Positions 4,741 through 7,493 of a stretch of 7,493 nt of DNA are shown in pieces. A program made the position numbers and the translations under genes. Each line of letters begins with the position of its first letter. The first letter of the stretch is position 1. The notes below the pieces were generated by a model. The model saw nothing but the letters and a program-made list of their open reading frames with translations. It searched no databases and was not told the DNA's origin. The stretch comes from Spirochaetota bacterium (GTDB lineage: Bacteria; Spirochaetota; Spirochaetia; DSM-27196; PWMO01), in assembly GCA_009908925.1 (NCBI GenBank), contig JAAAOH010000235.1, positions 1 through 7,493 of the forward strand, written 5' to 3'.

Positions 4741-7467
4741 ATGACCCAGGACCAGAATTCCGCCGATGACGGCCTGTATCGGCGGTTGCTTGCCGAAGGC
4801 ACTCCGGCTGACGAGATAGATCAGGTATACCGCAAGCTTAGGGATAGGGGCTACGGCGAAGAAGCCGCCCGCGCCCGGGTCGAGCGAGAGATGCGTCGCA
4901 TGCGGGAACGCAACCGCTTAGAAGAGCGCCGCCATGCGCAACGCCGAGCCGAAGAAGGTAGCACTGGGACCGCCGGCGGTGACCGCGGGGCGGACGGCGA
5001 TGCGGTGCGCCGGAGTACCGCCTCTTCCTCGTCGCCCTCGCGAGAACAGAATAGACGGAGTCAGGACTGGTTTCCGGTGGTCTCCGCTGACCTCCGCCGG
5101 AGAGTTAACCGCTGGTCTCACAAGAAGAAGCTCCTCGCGGTTGGAATCCGCGAACGCGTCAGCGACTTCCTCACGCTCTTCCGCTCAGACGTGCCCGACT
5201 ATGTGAACCCCCGGCTGCTGCGCTACCTCGCCCGTCCTTCCACCGCCCGAAGCGGTAACCCCTACGAGTACAGCCTCCGCGAGACGCTCGAGGCTCTCCG
5301 TGCCGCCTCCGGAACCTTTCTCGCCCGCCCGGGTCATGAGGATACCGCGCGTGCGGTCTCCGACGCGCTTCGGCGCCGGGACCCGCTAGCCGCTGCGTAT
5401 CTCGAGACATTCTTCGAGATCAGCCGGGAAACGCGCACGGCACTGCGGTACCTCGACCTCAACCTCCAGCGCGGACGTCGGGTAACCGCCGGAGAGCTTG
5501 CGCGAGTTACCCGCGAGGTCTACCGGATCTCGCTTCGCACCCAGCGGGTCTCTCCGAGCAAGACCGCAGAGATCTTCGCCCTTGCCCGGGATGTGGCATT
5601 GGCCTATCGCGCGGCACCGGCGGCCCGGCTCGATGACGCTGAGGCGGTCCTTCGTATCGCCATCGACAACCTCTCCAGATTCCGCACCGAGCTCTACCCG
5701 GTCGCCCTCAAGGGGGTGGGCAGATTCTACGAACTTACCGAAACCTCGGAGGGCAAATCGGCGGCCCTGCTCGACTTCGCATCCCTTCGACCCGAAGAAG
5801 TACTCGACCCCGGAACGTTCTACGAAGCGGAGACGAAACGGCGGGAAACGGAGCTCGCCGAGAAACAGAAGCGCGAGCTCGAATGGCTCGAGATGGAGAA
5901 GAGCGAGGAGTTTTCCCAGAGATTCGCGGGCATCCTAGGTGTGCTCTCGGTTCTGTTTCCCAACTCCGACCTCGACAACCTTGAGCGAATGCCCTATCTC
6001 CCGCCCTACTTCGATACAAATGTCTATACGCACCGCCTGCCCTTCTCCCACCACATGCAAAACATCGAGTCCATTGCCGCTTCGGATCCCGCGCAGCCCC
6101 TCCTCGTTCTCCACCGAATCGTCGACGACCTCGCCGGGTCGATACGCCCACAGGCACTCGAGAAGCTCACGGGTCGCGACGGCATCGCCGACCGGTTACG
6201 AGACACACTCGGCGGATGGCACGCGGTCTACGCCGAGATCTTTGACCGCTATCTGCGCGCTCTGACCAATTATCGCAAAGGGATGGAGGACTCGGCCCGC
6301 GCCCAGGACTTTCGAAGTAGCTCGATGGCCCGAAGCCTCGAGGAGGAGACCAACCAACTCCGAAATCTGTTGATCCGGGATTACGGCCACGTTCTCGGCC
6401 GGGCTCCGGGCACAGGTATGCGTGGGCCGCGGCTGTACGAGCTCGCAGGCGAGCTTCAAAGTGAGCTTGCGGAAATCGCAGAAGACCTAAATCAGGACCT
6501 GCTCAGTAGAACCGATCCTCTTGGCAAACGCCTCTACGAGGGGCTCGGCAAGCAAGACGTCGTAGATCTCGAGTCTCACGGAACGCGCAGCCCGGAAGCC
6601 CGCCCGGCCGCGCACCAGGTCAAGCGCTACATCGAGGCGAAGTACGGCACCGAGCCCGCCCGCCTCCCGCGCTTGTCACAGCTATTCTTCTTCGACGTCC
6701 TCCGCGGTGTTGCCGATATGTATGCATATCTGACAAACGACGAGAGCAGCTTTCTCAGAGCGGCCGGAGAACAGGTGGTGCTGCCGGGCGAGGCCGAGGC
6801 CGAGGCGTGGAAGCAGGAGATGGAGAATCCCGGCGGTGCGGCAGAGAAGCGGCTGCAGATCCGCCTCACGGAGCAGCTCGAAGCGGAGTACGCCGATGGC
6901 TTGACCGGCCTCAAGAACAAAAACTACTTCATTCGGGAGCTCCCGAAAGCCTTCCAGGAAGCACAGCGCAGAGAGCGCGAAACAGCGCTCATCATGCTCG
7001 ACATTGACCACTTCAAGTGGATCAACGACAACCTCGGCCATCAGAAAGGCGACACCATTCTCCAGGATGTTTCGCGCAGCATCAGCGAAAACAGCCGCGG
7101 CACCCATGACCGCGCCGTGCGCTACGGAGGCGAGGAATTTGTCCTCTTCGTGCAGGCATCGCTGCACTCTGCGGTTCTGCTCGCCGAGCGCCTGCGTCAT
7201 CTGCAGGAAAAGCGCGTTGCCGAGAGTGAGCTCTACGAGCCGGTGCGCGGCGTACAGGAAGAAAAGGGCGCGGCCTGCGGAACGTTTTCCATCGGCGTGG
7301 TGGCCGGCGGTTCCCACGAAAGTCTCGAAGAGTCGGTTGAGCACGCCGACCGGGCTCTCTACCGGGCGAAAGAGCGGCGCAACAGCGTGGTGATGGAGCA
7401 CGACTCCGTCAACCACGACCTCATGAGCTATGAGCAGTACCTCAGGACCGTTCGCACACAGGAATGA
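4741..7467 (+). CDS. Large soluble GGDEF-domain protein, probable diguanylate cyclase
   Basis: The 908-residue product probably makes cyclic di-GMP from two GTP. The C-terminal GGDEF domain (about 715-890) has DGLTGLKNKNYF (from 719), LDIDHFKWINDNLGH (metal Asp754, substrate Asn762), RYGGEEF (GGEEF 796-800) and the closing HADRALYRAKERRN, so the active site looks intact. The I-site RxxD, expected just before, reads GTHD with an arginine one place too early, so product inhibition may be lost. Nothing in the first 700 residues is recognised: a charged helical N-terminus (1-70), a low-complexity Ser/Gly-rich linker (75-105), helical stretches, a Lys/Glu-rich likely coiled coil (363-393), and a distinctive FPNSDLDNLERMPYLPPYFD segment near 406. 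No membrane segment or signal peptide is seen, so it is probably cytoplasmic. ATG 4741 has GAGG five bases upstream; TTG 4720 is a poorer start. There is no EAL or HD-GYP domain. Confidence 0.92.
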   Translation: MTQDQNSADDGLYRRLLAEGTPADEIDQVYRKLRDRGYGEEAARARVEREMRRMRERNRLEERRHAQRRAEEGSTGTAGGDRGADGDAVRRSTASSSSPSREQNRRSQDWFPVVSADLRRRVNRWSHKKKLLAVGIRERVSDFLTLFRSDVPDYVNPRLLRYLARPSTARSGNPYEYSLRETLEALRAASGTFLARPGHEDTARAVSDALRRRDPLAAAYLETFFEISRETRTALRYLDLNLQRGRRVTAGELARVTREVYRISLRTQRVSPSKTAEIFALARDVALAYRAAPAARLDDAEAVLRIAIDNLSRFRTELYPVALKGVGRFYELTETSEGKSAALLDFASLRPEEVLDPGTFYEAETKRRETELAEKQKRELEWLEMEKSEEFSQRFAGILGVLSVLFPNSDLDNLERMPYLPPYFDTNVYTHRLPFSHHMQNIESIAASDPAQPLLVLHRIVDDLAGSIRPQALEKLTGRDGIADRLRDTLGGWHAVYAEIFDRYLRALTNYRKGMEDSARAQDFRSSSMARSLEEETNQLRNLLIRDYGHVLGRAPGTGMRGPRLYELAGELQSELAEIAEDLNQDLLSRTDPLGKRLYEGLGKQDVVDLESHGTRSPEARPAAHQVKRYIEAKYGTEPARLPRLSQLFFFDVLRGVADMYAYLTNDESSFLRAAGEQVVLPGEAEAEAWKQEMENPGGAAEKRLQIRLTEQLEAEYADGLTGLKNKNYFIRELPKAFQEAQRRERETALIMLDIDHFKWINDNLGHQKGDTILQDVSRSISENSRGTHDRAVRYGGEEFVLFVQASLHSAVLLAERLRHLQEKRVAESELYEPVRGVQEEKGAACGTFSIGVVAGGSHESLEESVEHADRALYRAKERRNSVVMEHDSVNHDLMSYEQYLRTVRTQE

Positions 7468-7493
7468 CGCCGATGGGGTATCAAGCAGCCTGT

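Overview
This window is GC-rich bacterial chromosome with no phage, insertion sequence, CRISPR array or RNA gene that I could see. The organism is uncertain. The large helical GGDEF protein looks to me like those of free-living spirochaetes, but that is an impression without a database search.

Layout. (1) Positions 2-2561, plus strand: a tight three-gene operon for a cluster A-I (ZnuABC/MntABC/TroABC-type) metal importer. It encodes a substrate-binding protein (5' end outside the window), an ATPase and an ABC-3 permease. The binding protein has a His/Asp-rich loop and three His ligands, which favours zinc, but manganese cannot be excluded. (2) Positions 2709-3905, plus strand: what I read as the wreck of a two-gene cassette, a COG0701-type permease (B. 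subtilis YcgR-like, not the flagellar YcgR) followed by its DUF1980/TIGR03943 partner (YcgQ-like). The permease has lost its N-terminal half and carries a late in-frame stop. The partner is split over all three frames, yet its membrane segments and the CC-x-ADA motif are still readable when the frames are joined. A fossil ATGA stop/start overlap links the two. (3) Positions 4124-4618, minus strand: an intact small YfcE/MJ0936-type metallophosphoesterase, convergent with the wreck. (4) Positions 4741-7467, plus strand: a 908-residue soluble protein with about 700 residues of unrecognised, mostly helical sequence and a C-terminal GGDEF domain with an intact GGEEF active site but no canonical I-site arginine.

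How they fit together. The importer would bring Zn2+ or Mn2+ across the inner membrane. The decayed cassette behind it was probably co-transcribed and may have had a metal-related job, now lost. The phosphoesterase and the diguanylate cyclase diverge from a 122-bp region holding candidate promoters and a plus-strand terminator-like hairpin; nothing shows that they work together. The most notable things are the decayed cassette, hidden because no single frame spans it, and the uncharacterised sensory part of the cyclase. I found no convincing new defence or mobile system.
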